Assembly: GCF_028994775.1 (NCBI RefSeq)
Contig: NZ_JAJQMN010000016.1
Span: forward strand, 1 to 64,000
Direction of reading: 5' to 3'
DNA length: 64,000 nt
Source of the DNA: Promicromonospora iranensis
GTDB taxonomy: Bacteria; Actinomycetota; Actinomycetes; Actinomycetales; Cellulomonadaceae
Below are positions 52,094 through 60,368 of this stretch, in pieces. The first letter of the stretch is position 1; every line of letters starts with the position of its first letter. The position numbers were made by a program, and so were the translations under genes. Below the pieces are notes generated by a model, which was not told the DNA's origin, did not search any database, and saw nothing but the letters and a program-made list of their open reading frames with translations.

Positions 52094-53137
52094 GTGGGAA
52101 CAGATATCAGGGTGCACCAGGTGTACGCCGGTCGAGTGCTGCACGGTCCGGGGGCGCGGTCCCTCGTGCCCGAGGAGGCGGAGCGGCTCGGGTCGCAGCG
52201 TGTGCTGGTGGTGGCGGCACCGTCGTCGGCCGAGGTCGCCCGGGACCTGGCCACCGCGCTGGGGGAGCGGTACGCCGCGACCTTCGGGCACCCGGCCCAG
52301 CACACCCCGGTCGAGGTGACCGCCGAGGCGCTCGCCCTGGCCGGTGAGGTCCGGGCCGACGCGCTGGTCGCGATCGGTGGCGGATCAGCCATCGGGTTGT
52401 CGAAGGCGCTGGCCATCCGGACCGGCATGCCCCAGGTGGCGGTACCGACCACCTATGCGGGCTCGGAGGCCACACCGGTGCTCGGCGAGACGGAGAACGG
52501 CGTCAAGACGACGCGGCGCGACCCGGCCTTCGCCCCGGACACCGTCGTGTACGACCCGGAGCTCACGCTGTCGCTGCCGCGCGGCCTGACACTGACGTCG
52601 GCCCTCAACGCGCTCGCGCACGCCGTCGAGGCGCTGTGGGACACCGGGGCGAGCGCGGCGACCCGGGCCTACGGGGTCGAGTCCGCGGACGGCATCCTCG
52701 CGGCGCTCCCCGTGGTGCTGGACCACCCGTCCGACATCGCTGCCCGCGGCCGTCTGCAGGAGGCGGCGTGGCTGGCGGGTGCCTGCCTGGCGCAGGCCCG
52801 GATGGGTCTGCACCACCAGCTCGCGCACGTACTCGGCGGGACCTTCGGCCTGCCGCACGCGGAGCTGCACGCGCTGCTCCTGGCGCACGTCATGCGGTTC
52901 AACCTGGTCGCGGCGCCGGACGCCGCCGCTCGCCTGGCGCGCGTCGCCGGCGGTGACCCGACGCTCGCCGTCGCCACCCTCGCCTCGACGCACGAGGGTC
53001 CGACGACGCTCGGCGCGCTCGGCGTGCCGCGCACCGCACTGCGTGAGGTGGCGGAGCGGGTGGCGGACGATCCGTACCCGAACCCCCGGCCGGTCACCGC
53101 TGACGGTGTGGAGGAGCTGCTGCTCGCCGCCTGGTGA
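52094..53137 (+). CDS. Maleylacetate reductase / iron-containing alcohol dehydrogenase family
   Basis: A 347-residue group III dehydrogenase. VAIGGGSAIGLSKALA is the NAD(P)-binding loop, and PTTYAGSEATPVLG with the later HAVEALWD and MGLHHQLAHVLGG histidines match maleylacetate reductases, which reduce maleylacetate to 3-oxoadipate in breakdown of resorcinol-type or chlorinated aromatics. No dioxygenase partner is present nearby. GTG 52094 is favoured by the -10 position; a start at 52037 would add 19 residues across the promoter. Confidence 0.85.
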   Translation: MGTDIRVHQVYAGRVLHGPGARSLVPEEAERLGSQRVLVVAAPSSAEVARDLATALGERYAATFGHPAQHTPVEVTAEALALAGEVRADALVAIGGGSAIGLSKALAIRTGMPQVAVPTTYAGSEATPVLGETENGVKTTRRDPAFAPDTVVYDPELTLSLPRGLTLTSALNALAHAVEALWDTGASAATRAYGVESADGILAALPVVLDHPSDIAARGRLQEAAWLAGACLAQARMGLHHQLAHVLGGTFGLPHAELHALLLAHVMRFNLVAAPDAAARLARVAGGDPTLAVATLASTHEGPTTLGALGVPRTALREVAERVADDPYPNPRPVTADGVEELLLAAW

Positions 53138-53140
53138 GCG

Positions 53141-53806
53141 TCAGCCGCCTGCACCGCGGGCGGATCTGCGGGCGAGCAGGTGTGCCTGCGGGAAGCCCCG
53201 CACCGGGTCCTCGCCCGGCGCGATCACGAGGCGGGACACCTCGTCCGCACCGTTCTCCCGCAACAGCCCGGCGACGTGGTCGGGCGAGTACCGCCAGGCG
53301 GGCGACACCCTGTGGTCGAAGGCCTCGGCAGCCGCTCCGGTACCGCCCAGCGCCTGGAACGACACCAGGAGATACCCGCCGGGCGCCAGGGCCCGGCTGA
53401 GCTCGGCGAGCGTCGTCGGCAGCACGGCGGGCGGCGTGTGGATGATCGAGTAGTTCGCCAGCACCCCGGCGAGACCTCCTGGGGCGACCTCGAGCGAACC
53501 CATGTCGCCGACGTCGAAGCGGACGCCGGGGTGGGCCGCACGAGCGATCGCCACGAGCTGCGGCGAGAGGTCGATGCCGAACGCGTCGACGCCGCGGTCC
53601 CGCAGGCACGCGGTGACGTGCCCGGGTCCGCAGCCGACGTCGGCCACCGCACCGCCGCCCGCCTGCCGGACCAGGTCGGCGAAGGCCTGGACCATGACGT
53701 GGTTCAGCGGCTGGTCGGCGAACGCTCCCCGGACGAACGCCGTATAGGCGTCGGCCATGTCGTCGTAGTCCGCGCGGACGGTCGCGAGATGTTCGGAAGA
53801 CGTCAC
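53141..53806 (-). CDS. Class I SAM-dependent methyltransferase
   Basis: A 221-residue Rossmann methyltransferase. Motif I VADVGCGPGHVTACL (about 54-68), the acidic end of β2 in AFGIDLSPQLV, motif II GDMGSLEVAPGGLAGVLANYSI and motif III LAPGGYLLVSFQ are clear. The remainder (WRYSPDHVAGLLRENGADEV) is typical of the small-molecule group. Substrate unknown. Convergent with the reductase gene, 3 bp apart. Confidence 0.88.
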   Translation of the reverse strand: MTSSEHLATVRADYDDMADAYTAFVRGAFADQPLNHVMVQAFADLVRQAGGGAVADVGCGPGHVTACLRDRGVDAFGIDLSPQLVAIARAAHPGVRFDVGDMGSLEVAPGGLAGVLANYSIIHTPPAVLPTTLAELSRALAPGGYLLVSFQALGGTGAAAEAFDHRVSPAWRYSPDHVAGLLRENGADEVSRLVIAPGEDPVRGFPQAHLLARRSARGAGG

Positions 53807-53968
53807 GCTCCGCAGCCTAGACGCGACGCCGGAGGGCGCGGGCCGATGTCCGACCGGGCGGACTCCCGCTCACGAGTTGTCCACTTTGCGGTGAACCGTA
53901 CTTCGATTCCTGACTCTCTATCACAGGGTGAAACGGAGCGCGCATTAAAGGCGAATATCCATTTCCCG

Positions 53969-53997
53969 TTGCAGAGTCCGTGTCGTGTGCTTAATGT
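53969..53997 (+). promoter_or_regulatory. Promoter of the 27-codon peptide gene
   Basis: TTGCAG (53969-53974), 17 nt, TAATGT (53992-53997), a better housekeeping promoter than most in the window, in an AT-richer interval. Predicted leader of about 65 nt. Confidence 0.6.
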
Positions 53998-54068
53998 ATG
54001 GAACGCGAACACTGTTCCGCTCGCAGGTGATCATCCTGTGATTTCCCTTTTCTGGAAGGAATAGCTCC

Positions 54069-54152
54069 ATGACCGTCGTTGACATCCTCTCGGACCTGCT
54101 GCACAACCTGGGTTACACCGTCGAGCAGATCCTCTGCCTCCTGGGTCTCTGA
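54069..54152 (+). CDS. 27-residue hydrophobic, anionic peptide
   Basis: ATG 54069 lies 8 nt after GGAAGGA (54054-54060), one of the strongest RBS sites here. The peptide reads MTVVDILSDLLHNLG, then YTVEQILCLLGL and TGA. Hydrophobic residues recur every three to four positions, with Asp5, Asp9, His12 and Glu19 between, as in an amphipathic helix of net charge about -3, with one Cys. It has no signal peptide. The unit has its own promoter and an intrinsic terminator (54212-54252). I know no homologue; signal peptide, surfactant-like or toxin roles are possible. Confidence 0.6.
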   Translation: MTVVDILSDLLHNLGYTVEQILCLLGL

Positions 54153-54162
54153 CCTGCACAGA

Positions 54163-54193
54163 CGTTGCTGACATTCCTCGGAAGCGACGTCAA
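54163..54193 (+). other. Hairpin in the 3' UTR of the peptide gene
   Basis: GACGTTGCT and AGCGACGTC form a 9-bp stem with one wobble pair and a 13-nt loop between the peptide stop and the terminator, suggesting a structured 3' UTR. Confidence 0.4.
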
Positions 54194-54211
54194 TAGCATC
54201 CCCAGCTAAAG

Positions 54212-54252
54212 CGAAAGCCCTCTGCTTCCAATGCAGAGGGCTTTCGTTTTTT
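54212..54252 (+). terminator. Classical intrinsic terminator
   Basis: A perfect 14-bp stem (54212-54225 with 54233-54246), a 7-nt loop and six T residues (54247-54252). It is the only hairpin in the window with a real U tract and marks the end of the peptide transcript. Confidence 0.9.
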
Positions 54253-54375
54253 GCGTTGCGCGCAGACATTGTTGCCTTGACGCAAAAGGGCCTGACCGGT
54301 TCGGACATTCCGGTGGTGGCAGGCATTTCGACGGCTTTATTGACGCCCCGTCAGTGCGCGCGTGCTCTCCACGGC

Positions 54376-55023
54376 TCAGCGCGAGTGCTTGGTCAACGCC
54401 GGCTTCTTTTCCATGTTGTGCAGGCCGTTCCACGCCAGGTTGACCAGGTGGGCCGCTACCTCGGTCTTCCGGGGGCTGCGTGCGTCCAGCCAGTACTGGC
54501 CGGTGAGCGCGATCATGCCGACCAGCATCTGTGCGTAGAGGGGTGCGGCCTTGGTCTCGAGACCGTTCTCCCGGAACTGCGGCTCGAGGATCGCCTCGAC
54601 CTGGGTGGCGACGTCGCCGATCAGGCTGGAGAACGTGCCCGTCGCCTGCGCCACGGGGGAGTCGCGCACGAGGATGCGGAAACCGTCCTCGGACGACTCG
54701 ATGTAGTCCAGGAGGGCGAGCGCCGTCCGTTCCAGGAGCACCTTGGGGTGGCCGCCCGAGCCGAGGGCTCCGGTCAGCGCGGTGGTCAGCGCCTGCACCT
54801 CGCGGTCCACGACGACGGCGTAGATGCCCTCCTTGCCGCCGAAGTGTTCGTAGACGACCGGCTTGGAGACCTCGGCGCGCGCCGCGATCTCCTCGACGCT
54901 CGTGCCCTCGAAGCCTTTCCCGGCGAACAGTCCGCGGCTGACCGCGAGCAGCTGCTCACGGCGCTGACTGGCCGTCATGCGAGGTCGGTGGGTACGTCGG
55001 TTGTCGGCGGCCATGGTGTTCAT
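54376..55023 (-). CDS. TetR-family regulator with twin operators
   Basis: A 215-residue TetR protein; the HTH (about 37-60) reads GTSVEEIAARAEVSKPVVYEHF. The C-terminal domain (YWLDARSPRKTEVAAHLVNL) belongs to the group often next to lipid or fatty-acid genes, though none is adjacent. ATG 55023 is the first start after the operator pair GTTCCGGAC-type (55039-55079). Its only close neighbours are the peptide unit downstream and tRNA-Gln upstream, so it may regulate just itself. Confidence 0.85.
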   Translation of the reverse strand: MNTMAADNRRTHRPRMTASQRREQLLAVSRGLFAGKGFEGTSVEEIAARAEVSKPVVYEHFGGKEGIYAVVVDREVQALTTALTGALGSGGHPKVLLERTALALLDYIESSEDGFRILVRDSPVAQATGTFSSLIGDVATQVEAILEPQFRENGLETKAAPLYAQMLVGMIALTGQYWLDARSPRKTEVAAHLVNLAWNGLHNMEKKPALTKHSR

Positions 55024-55038
55024 TGTGCCCGAGGGGTA

Positions 55039-55079
55039 GTTCCGGACGAGTCCGGAACAGTTCGGGACGTATCCGGAAC
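55039..55079. promoter_or_regulatory. Two 20-bp palindromic TetR operators
   Basis: GTTCCGGACGAGTCCGGAAC (55039-55058) and GTTCGGGACGTATCCGGAAC (55060-55079) match at 17 of 20 positions and lie exactly 21 bp, two helical turns, apart, directly upstream of the TetR start. Confidence 0.75.
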
Positions 55080-55233
55080 GCTCCCGTCCGAGGTGCTCGG
55101 CGGGGAGCGGATGTGGCTGACGACTCGCCGGGCGCGGGCGAGGGCATGCCCGGGGACCTGGCAGACTGTTCACGGACGTGCGACGGTGGCACACGCCCGC
55201 TTCGGGTCACGACGGAGCCCCCCGCGCGCCCGG

Positions 55234-55308
55234 TCCGCCTTGGTGTAATCGGCAGCACAGAGGTTTTTGGTGCCTTTAGTCCAGGTTCGAATCCTGGGGG
55301 CGGAGCCA
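55234..55308 (+). tRNA. tRNA-Gln (anticodon TTG)
   Basis: A full cloverleaf: acceptor TCCGCCT/GGGCGGA, D arm GTG..CAC, anticodon stem GAGGT/GCCTT with loop TTTTGGT (anticodon TTG), 4-nt variable loop TAGT, T arm CCAGG-TTCGAAT-CCTGG, discriminator G and an encoded CCA (55306-55308). It stands just before glmU, as in many actinobacteria. Confidence 0.93.
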
Positions 55309-55342
55309 TCCGGATCTGACGAACCCACCGATCGGAGCACTC

Positions 55343-56983
55343 GTGACCGAGACACCTCAGCCGGCAGCAGTCATTGTTCTTGCCGCTGGCCAGGGCACCC
55401 GCATGAAGTCAGCGTTGCCGAAGATCTTGCATCCGCTCGGCGGCAAGCCGATGGTCGGGCACGCGCTGACGGCTGCTCGTGAGCTTGAGCCGCTGCAGGT
55501 GGCCGTGGTGGTCCGGCACGAGCGTGAGCTGGTCGCCGAGGCTGTCGGTCAGCTCGATCCCGGCGCGGTCCTCGTGGACCAGGACGACATCCCCGGCACC
55601 GGCCGAGCGGTGCAGTGCGCCCTCGCGGCGCTCGACTCCAAGGCGCAGGCGGCCGCGGCCGCCGCGGGCATCGCCGACGGCGAGATCGTGGGCGACGGCA
55701 TCGACGGTGCGGTCGTCGTGGTGGCGGGCGACGTCCCGCTGCTCGACGGCGCCACGCTCGGCCAGCTGCTCTCGGCGCACCACGCCGACGGCAACGCGGT
55801 GACCGTCCTCACCACCGAGGTCGCTGACGCGGCCGGCTACGGCCGGATCGTGCGCGAGCCGGACACCGGCGACGTGCTCGAGATCGTGGAGCACAAGGAC
55901 GCGAGTGCGGACCAGCTCGAGATCCGCGAGATCAACTCGTCGGTCTACGTGTTCGACGCCGCCACGCTGCGCCGCGGGCTGAGTGGTCTCGACAGCCGGA
56001 ACGCGCAGGGCGAGGTCTACCTGACGGACGTCATCGCGTTCGCCCGTACCGAGGGTCTGCACGTGCGGGCACTGCTCGCCGACGACCCGATGCTGGTCGA
56101 GGGTGTCAACGACCGGGTGGCCCTCTCGGTCCTGGCGCGCGAGATGAACCGGCGCATCGTCGAGGAGTGGCAGCGCGCGGGCGTGACGGTGCAGGACCCG
56201 GCCACCACGTGGATCGACGTCGACGTCGAGCTCGCTCCCGACGTCACGCTCCTGCCGAACACGCAGCTCCAGGGCGCCACCGTGGTCGGCACGGGCGCCA
56301 CCATCGGTCCGGACACCACGCTGACCGACGTCGAGGTGGGCGTGGGTGCGACGGTCGTCCGTACGCACGGGTCGCTCGCGGTCATCGGTGAGGGCGCGTC
56401 CGTCGGGCCCTTCGCGTACCTGCGTCCGGGGACCAGCCTCGGCCGCAAGGGCAAGATCGGCACGTTCGTCGAGACGAAGAACGCCGAGATCGGCGCGGGC
56501 AGCAAGGTGCCGCACCTGTCCTATGTGGGTGACGCCACGATCGGCGAGCACTCCAACATCGGTGCCGCGTCGGTGACCGTCAACTACGACGGCGTGCACA
56601 AGCACCGCACGGTGATCGGCTCGCACGCCCGCACGGGAGCGGACAACATGTTCGTGGCCCCCGTGACGGTGGGCGACGGCGCGTACACCGCCGCCGGCTC
56701 CGTGATCCGCCGGGACGTGCCCGCGGGTGCGCTGGGCGTCACCGCCGGGCAGCAGCGGAACATCGAGGGCTGGGTCGCCCGTCGCCGGCCGGGGACGGCC
56801 GCGGCGGAGGCCGCGTCGAACGCCCAGGGAAGGGCGGCCGGTCTCGGTGACCAGGCACAGCGTCAGCTTGCCCAGCAGAATGCAACCGGGGCCCCCACGG
56901 CCCCGCAGGCCGCGGCCACCCAGGCCGAGCCGGCCGACCTGGCCCCCGTCCCCGGGGCCGACAAGGAAGGAAAGTCCCGCTGA
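55343..56983 (+). CDS. glmU: Bifunctional UDP-GlcNAc pyrophosphorylase / GlcN-1-P acetyltransferase
   Basis: A 546-residue GlmU. The uridyltransferase domain opens with VLAAGQGTRMKSALPKILHP and includes GDVPLLDG; the left-handed β-helix from about residue 270 (hexapeptide repeats, RPGTSLGRKGKIGTFVETKN, GVHKHRTVIG) carries the acetyltransferase site. The product UDP-GlcNAc feeds peptidoglycan. A Pro/Ala/Gln-rich C-terminal tail of about 60 residues is typical of actinobacteria. GTG start; its stop overlaps prs by 1 nt. Confidence 0.95.
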   Translation: MTETPQPAAVIVLAAGQGTRMKSALPKILHPLGGKPMVGHALTAARELEPLQVAVVVRHERELVAEAVGQLDPGAVLVDQDDIPGTGRAVQCALAALDSKAQAAAAAAGIADGEIVGDGIDGAVVVVAGDVPLLDGATLGQLLSAHHADGNAVTVLTTEVADAAGYGRIVREPDTGDVLEIVEHKDASADQLEIREINSSVYVFDAATLRRGLSGLDSRNAQGEVYLTDVIAFARTEGLHVRALLADDPMLVEGVNDRVALSVLAREMNRRIVEEWQRAGVTVQDPATTWIDVDVELAPDVTLLPNTQLQGATVVGTGATIGPDTTLTDVEVGVGATVVRTHGSLAVIGEGASVGPFAYLRPGTSLGRKGKIGTFVETKNAEIGAGSKVPHLSYVGDATIGEHSNIGAASVTVNYDGVHKHRTVIGSHARTGADNMFVAPVTVGDGAYTAAGSVIRRDVPAGALGVTAGQQRNIEGWVARRRPGTAAAEAASNAQGRAAGLGDQAQRQLAQQNATGAPTAPQAAATQAEPADLAPVPGADKEGKSR

Positions 56984-57966
56984 TGACCAGCATTGCTCCC
57001 GGCCCGAACCGCCATCCACTCGTCCTCGCATCGGGACGCGCACACCCCGAGCTGGCGCGGAACGTCGCCAAGGAGCTGGGCATCGATCTGCTCGGCGTGT
57101 CCGCGTACGACTTCGCGAACAGCGAGACCTACGTACGCTTCAGCGACTCCGTGCGCGGTATGGACCTGTTCCTGCTGCAGTCGCACACCATGCCGGTCAA
57201 CCAGTGGATCATGGAGCAGCTGCTCATGGTCGACGCCGCCAAGCGGGCATCCGCGCACTCGGTGACCGTCGTGGCGCCGTTCTTCGGCTACGCACGCCAG
57301 GACAAGAAGAGCCGCGGCCGTGAGCCGATCTCGGCCCGGCTCATCGCCGACCTGTTCAAGACGGCGGGCGCCGACCGCCTGATGAGCGTCGACCTGCACA
57401 CCGCGCAGATCCAGGGCTTCTTCGACGGGCCGGTGGACCACCTGTGGGCCATGCCGATCCTCGTCGACTACGTGCGCACCCGCGTGGACGTCGAGAACGT
57501 CACCGTCGTCTCGCCCGACGCCGGGCGCATCCGCGTCGCCGAGATCTGGGCCTCCAAGCTTGGCGGCGGCCCGCTGGCGTTCGTGCACAAGACACGCGAC
57601 GTCACGCGGCCCAACCAGTCGGTGGCCAACCGTGTGGTGGGCGACGTCGAGGGCCGCGACTGCGTGCTGGTCGACGACCTCATCGACACCGGCGGCACCA
57701 TCGCCGAGGCGGTCAAGGTCATCATGGCCGCCGGGGCGAAGTCCGTGACCGTCGCGGCGACGCACGGCGTGCTGTCCGGCCCGGCCGCGCAGCGGCTCAC
57801 GGACTGCGGGGCGCGCGAGGTCGTCGTGACCGACACCCTCCCGATCGAGGACGACCGCCGGTTCCCGAACCTCAAGGTGCTCTCCATCGCGCCGCTGCTC
57901 GCGTCCGCGATCAACGAGGTCCACTCGGACGGCTCGGTGACGTCGCTCTTCGACGGCAACTCCTGA
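56983..57966 (+). CDS. prs: Ribose-phosphate pyrophosphokinase
   Basis: A 327-residue PRPP synthase. PFFGYARQDKKSRGREPISA is the catalytic flexible loop with its Lys/Arg, SVDLHTAQIQGFFD follows, and DCVLVDDLIDTGGTIAEAV is the PRPP-binding loop. PRPP feeds nucleotide, His and Trp synthesis and decaprenyl-phospho-arabinose. Coupled to glmU (TGATG). Its stop codon lies in the first unit of a 14-bp tandem repeat. Confidence 0.95.
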   Translation: MTSIAPGPNRHPLVLASGRAHPELARNVAKELGIDLLGVSAYDFANSETYVRFSDSVRGMDLFLLQSHTMPVNQWIMEQLLMVDAAKRASAHSVTVVAPFFGYARQDKKSRGREPISARLIADLFKTAGADRLMSVDLHTAQIQGFFDGPVDHLWAMPILVDYVRTRVDVENVTVVSPDAGRIRVAEIWASKLGGGPLAFVHKTRDVTRPNQSVANRVVGDVEGRDCVLVDDLIDTGGTIAEAVKVIMAAGAKSVTVAATHGVLSGPAAQRLTDCGAREVVVTDTLPIEDDRRFPNLKVLSIAPLLASAINEVHSDGSVTSLFDGNS

Positions 57967-58028
57967 TCCACAACTTCTGATCCACAACTTCTGATCCACA
58001 ACTTCTGATCCACAACTCCTGATCCACA
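57963..58028 (+). repeat. 14-bp tandem repeat starting at the prs stop codon
   Basis: CTGATCCACAACTT is repeated at 57963, 57977 and 57991, once as CTGATCCACAACTC at 58005, then partly (10 bp) at 58019. The first unit contains the prs TGA. A likely variable-number locus; also 50 bp of simple spacer before the next promoter. Confidence 0.85.
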
Positions 58029-58128
58029 GGGTGTGTCCGCCGGGGCACCTGTCTGGGTATACGGTCTGACTCTTGACTCGGATACGGTCAACGGAGGACC
58101 GTGTCTTGACAACGATCTGGGAGGGTCA

Positions 58129-59334
58129 GTGACCGTCACCGTCGTGGTGCCCACGTTCAACGAGGGGCCCAACGTTCGGGTGCTCACGGAGCGGCTGTGC
58201 GCCGCCTTCGGTGTGCTGCCCGACGGCGGTCGCACCTCAGGCGCCGTGTACGGCCCCGAGGGCGGCCCGGCTCCCGTCGGGGCGCCCGGCCTGTCGGAGA
58301 TCCTCTTCGTCGACGACTCGACGGACGACACCCCGGACCTGATCCGCGAGGTCGCGGCCACCGCGCCCGTCCCGGTGCGCCTGCTGCACCGCGAGACGCC
58401 GCAGGGCGGGCTCAGCGGTGCCGTCGTGGACGGGCTGCGGACGGTGACCACCGAGTGGGCGGTGGTCATGGACGGCGACCTGCAGCACCCGCCGGAGCTC
58501 GTGCCCGCGCTCGTCACGCGCGGGCGCGAGTCGGGGCTCGACCTCGTCGTCGCCTCCCGGTACACGGGCGACGGCGACGCCGGGGGCCTGGACGGCTGGT
58601 GGCGGCACGGTGTGTCGATCGCCTCGGCGCTGCTCGCGCGGTCGATGTTCCCGGTGCGGCTGCGCAACGTGACCGATCCGCTGACCGGGTTCTTCGCCGC
58701 GCGCGTGGACCGGCTGGACCTGGACTCGCTGCACCCGCGGGGCTTCAAGATCCTGCTGGAGCTCCTCGCCCGCAACACGCTGGCCGTCGGGGAGGAACCG
58801 TTCGTGTTCGGCGAGCGGTACGCCGGGCACTCCAAGGCCACCTTCAAGACCGGCCTGCGCTACCTGGAGCAGCTCGCCGCCCTGCGGTTCGGCCGGATGT
58901 CGCGGTTCGCGATCATCGGCGGCTTCGGCGCGGTGCTCAACATCCTCATCCTGTGGGCCCTGACCGCGCTGGGCGTCCACTACGTGGCGGGGGCCGTGAT
59001 CTCCGCCGTCGTGACGATCCTGACCAACTTCCTGCTGCAGGAGCGGTTCGTGTTCCGCGACCTGCGGAACGAGGGCCGCGGCGTCTGGTCGCGGTTCGCG
59101 CACTCGTTCGCGTTCAACGGCACCGAGGCAGCCATCCGGCTGCCCGTGCTGTGGTGGCTGGTCGAGTTCACGGGCATGTGGCCGGTGCTCGTGCAGGCGG
59201 TGACGCTCGTCGTGGCGTTCCTGCTGCGGTTCGTGTTCCACGTCCAGGTGGTCTACCGGCCGCGCCGCACGCAGCCGTCGATCGGCGTCACACCGCCTGT
59301 CGGTGCGGACCGCGCCGACGAGCGGGTACAGTAG
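58129..59334 (+). CDS. GT2 polyprenyl-phosphate mannosyltransferase fused to GtrA-like domain
   Basis: A 401-residue protein. Residues about 1-255 are a DPM1-like GT2 domain (VVPTFNEGPNV, EILFVDDSTDDT, VVMDGDLQHPPEL, FAERYAG-type HSKATF end). Residues about 262-385 are four hydrophobic helices of the GtrA type (FAIIGGFGAVLNILILWAL, LTNFLLQERFVFRD). It probably makes polyprenyl-phosphate mannose or a similar lipid sugar for Pmt and other extracytoplasmic enzymes. GTG 58129 has GGGAGG upstream; longer frames enter the promoter region. Confidence 0.88.
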   Translation: MTVTVVVPTFNEGPNVRVLTERLCAAFGVLPDGGRTSGAVYGPEGGPAPVGAPGLSEILFVDDSTDDTPDLIREVAATAPVPVRLLHRETPQGGLSGAVVDGLRTVTTEWAVVMDGDLQHPPELVPALVTRGRESGLDLVVASRYTGDGDAGGLDGWWRHGVSIASALLARSMFPVRLRNVTDPLTGFFAARVDRLDLDSLHPRGFKILLELLARNTLAVGEEPFVFGERYAGHSKATFKTGLRYLEQLAALRFGRMSRFAIIGGFGAVLNILILWALTALGVHYVAGAVISAVVTILTNFLLQERFVFRDLRNEGRGVWSRFAHSFAFNGTEAAIRLPVLWWLVEFTGMWPVLVQAVTLVVAFLLRFVFHVQVVYRPRRTQPSIGVTPPVGADRADERVQ

Positions 59335-59554
59335 TCAGGTTGCCTCGGCGAGGGACGCTTGACGGCCGCGGCGGGACTCGATCCCGCTAGCACCCGGACG
59401 GCGTCCGTGATCGACTGGGCGGCCGTCGGCGGCCCCTGGGTGGAGTTCCCTCCAGCACTCCGTCCCACGTGCCCGCTCCGCGCCCGTCACGTGTCCCGCG
59501 CCGACGCAGCCGCCGACCGAGTTGCACACACAGACCTTCCAGGAGTGAATTCCC

Positions 59555-60160
59555 ATGGCCGAGATCAAGCTCGCCGCTGAGCCCCGTACCGAGTTCGGCA
59601 AGGGTGCGGCCCGCCGCATCCGCCGCGACAACAAGATCCCCGCCGTCCTCTACGGGCACGGCGGCGACCCGGTGCACGTCACGCTGCCGGGCCACGAGTC
59701 GATGCTGGCGCTGCGCCAGACCAACGTGCTGCTCAACATCGACGTGGACGGCAAGGGCCAGCTGGCCGTCGCCAAGGACGTCCAGCGCGACCCGGTGAAG
59801 AACACGATCGAGCACATCGACCTGCAGGTCGTGCGCGCCGGCGAGAAGATCACCGTCGACATCGCCGTGAACATCGTGGGCGAGTCGGCCCCCGGCACGA
59901 TCCACCTGGTCGAGGAGCAGACGCTGTCGGTCGAGGCCGAGGCCACGCACCTGCCCGAGTCCGTCGACGTCTCCATCGAGGGCCTCGAGTCCGGCTCGCA
60001 GATCCACGCCGAGGACGTCGCCCTCCCGACCGGCTCGACCCTGCTCACCGACCCGAAGGCCGTCGTCGTGCTCGTCACCGAGCCGCGCGGCGAGGCCGGC
60101 GACGACGACGAGTCCGCCGCGTCCGCCGAGTCGCCCGCCGAGGCCTCCTCGGAGGGCTGA
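59555..60160 (+). CDS. rplY: 50S ribosomal protein L25, long (Ctc) form
   Basis: A 201-residue L25/TL5/Ctc protein. The 5S-rRNA-binding domain (1-95) includes RTEFGKGAARRIRRDNKIPAVLYGHG and DVQRDPVKNTIEHIDLQVV; the second β domain (about 100-185) marks the Ctc form, and the tail is acidic. The RBS is CCAGGAG. About 220 bp upstream hold no recognised gene. In mycobacteria rplY and pth also stand together next to glmU-prs. Confidence 0.94.
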   Translation: MAEIKLAAEPRTEFGKGAARRIRRDNKIPAVLYGHGGDPVHVTLPGHESMLALRQTNVLLNIDVDGKGQLAVAKDVQRDPVKNTIEHIDLQVVRAGEKITVDIAVNIVGESAPGTIHLVEEQTLSVEAEATHLPESVDVSIEGLESGSQIHAEDVALPTGSTLLTDPKAVVVLVTEPRGEAGDDDESAASAESPAEASSEG

Positions 60161-60207
60161 CCCCCCCGGCAGCACCCAGCGCGACCCGGCCTGAGCCGGA
60201 GCGCACC

Positions 60208-60275
60208 GGGCCGAGGCAGAACCTCCAGGCGCGCGCACGAGAAGATCGTGCGCGGCGCGGGTTCTGCCTCGGCCC
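60208..60275 (+). terminator. Long hairpin after rplY
   Basis: Outer arms 60208-60223 and 60260-60275 (16 bp, perfect) enclose an inner 8-bp stem GCGCACGA/TCGTGCGC. No U tract. Confidence 0.6.
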
Positions 60276-60368
60276 GACCTGTTTCCGCTCGTACCGGCCT
60301 CGGCAGGCGATCCTCTGCCGTGAGCAGCCCCGTTGTCTTGCAAGTCCGTTGTCTGGAAAGGACACGAC

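Noticed and set aside
53870-54330. Prophage or genomic-island edge suggested by lower GC
   Set aside because: No integrase, attachment repeats or phage genes were found, and tRNA-Gln further right is intact without a duplicated 3' end. Only the small peptide unit is distinct.
54253-54375. Plus-strand frame after the peptide terminator (starts MRADIVALTQKGLTG)
   Set aside because: It has no RBS, begins right after the terminator and runs into sequence antisense to the TetR gene. A short protein-like beginning is probably chance, although an old gene fragment cannot be excluded.
57963-58028. CRISPR or iteron-type origin
   Set aside because: Units are directly abutting without spacers, and no replication gene is near. 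A simple tandem repeat explains it.
59335-59554. Possible small gene upstream of rplY
   Set aside because: Available frames lack an RBS and protein-like composition; the stretch is better read as a leader or promoter region.
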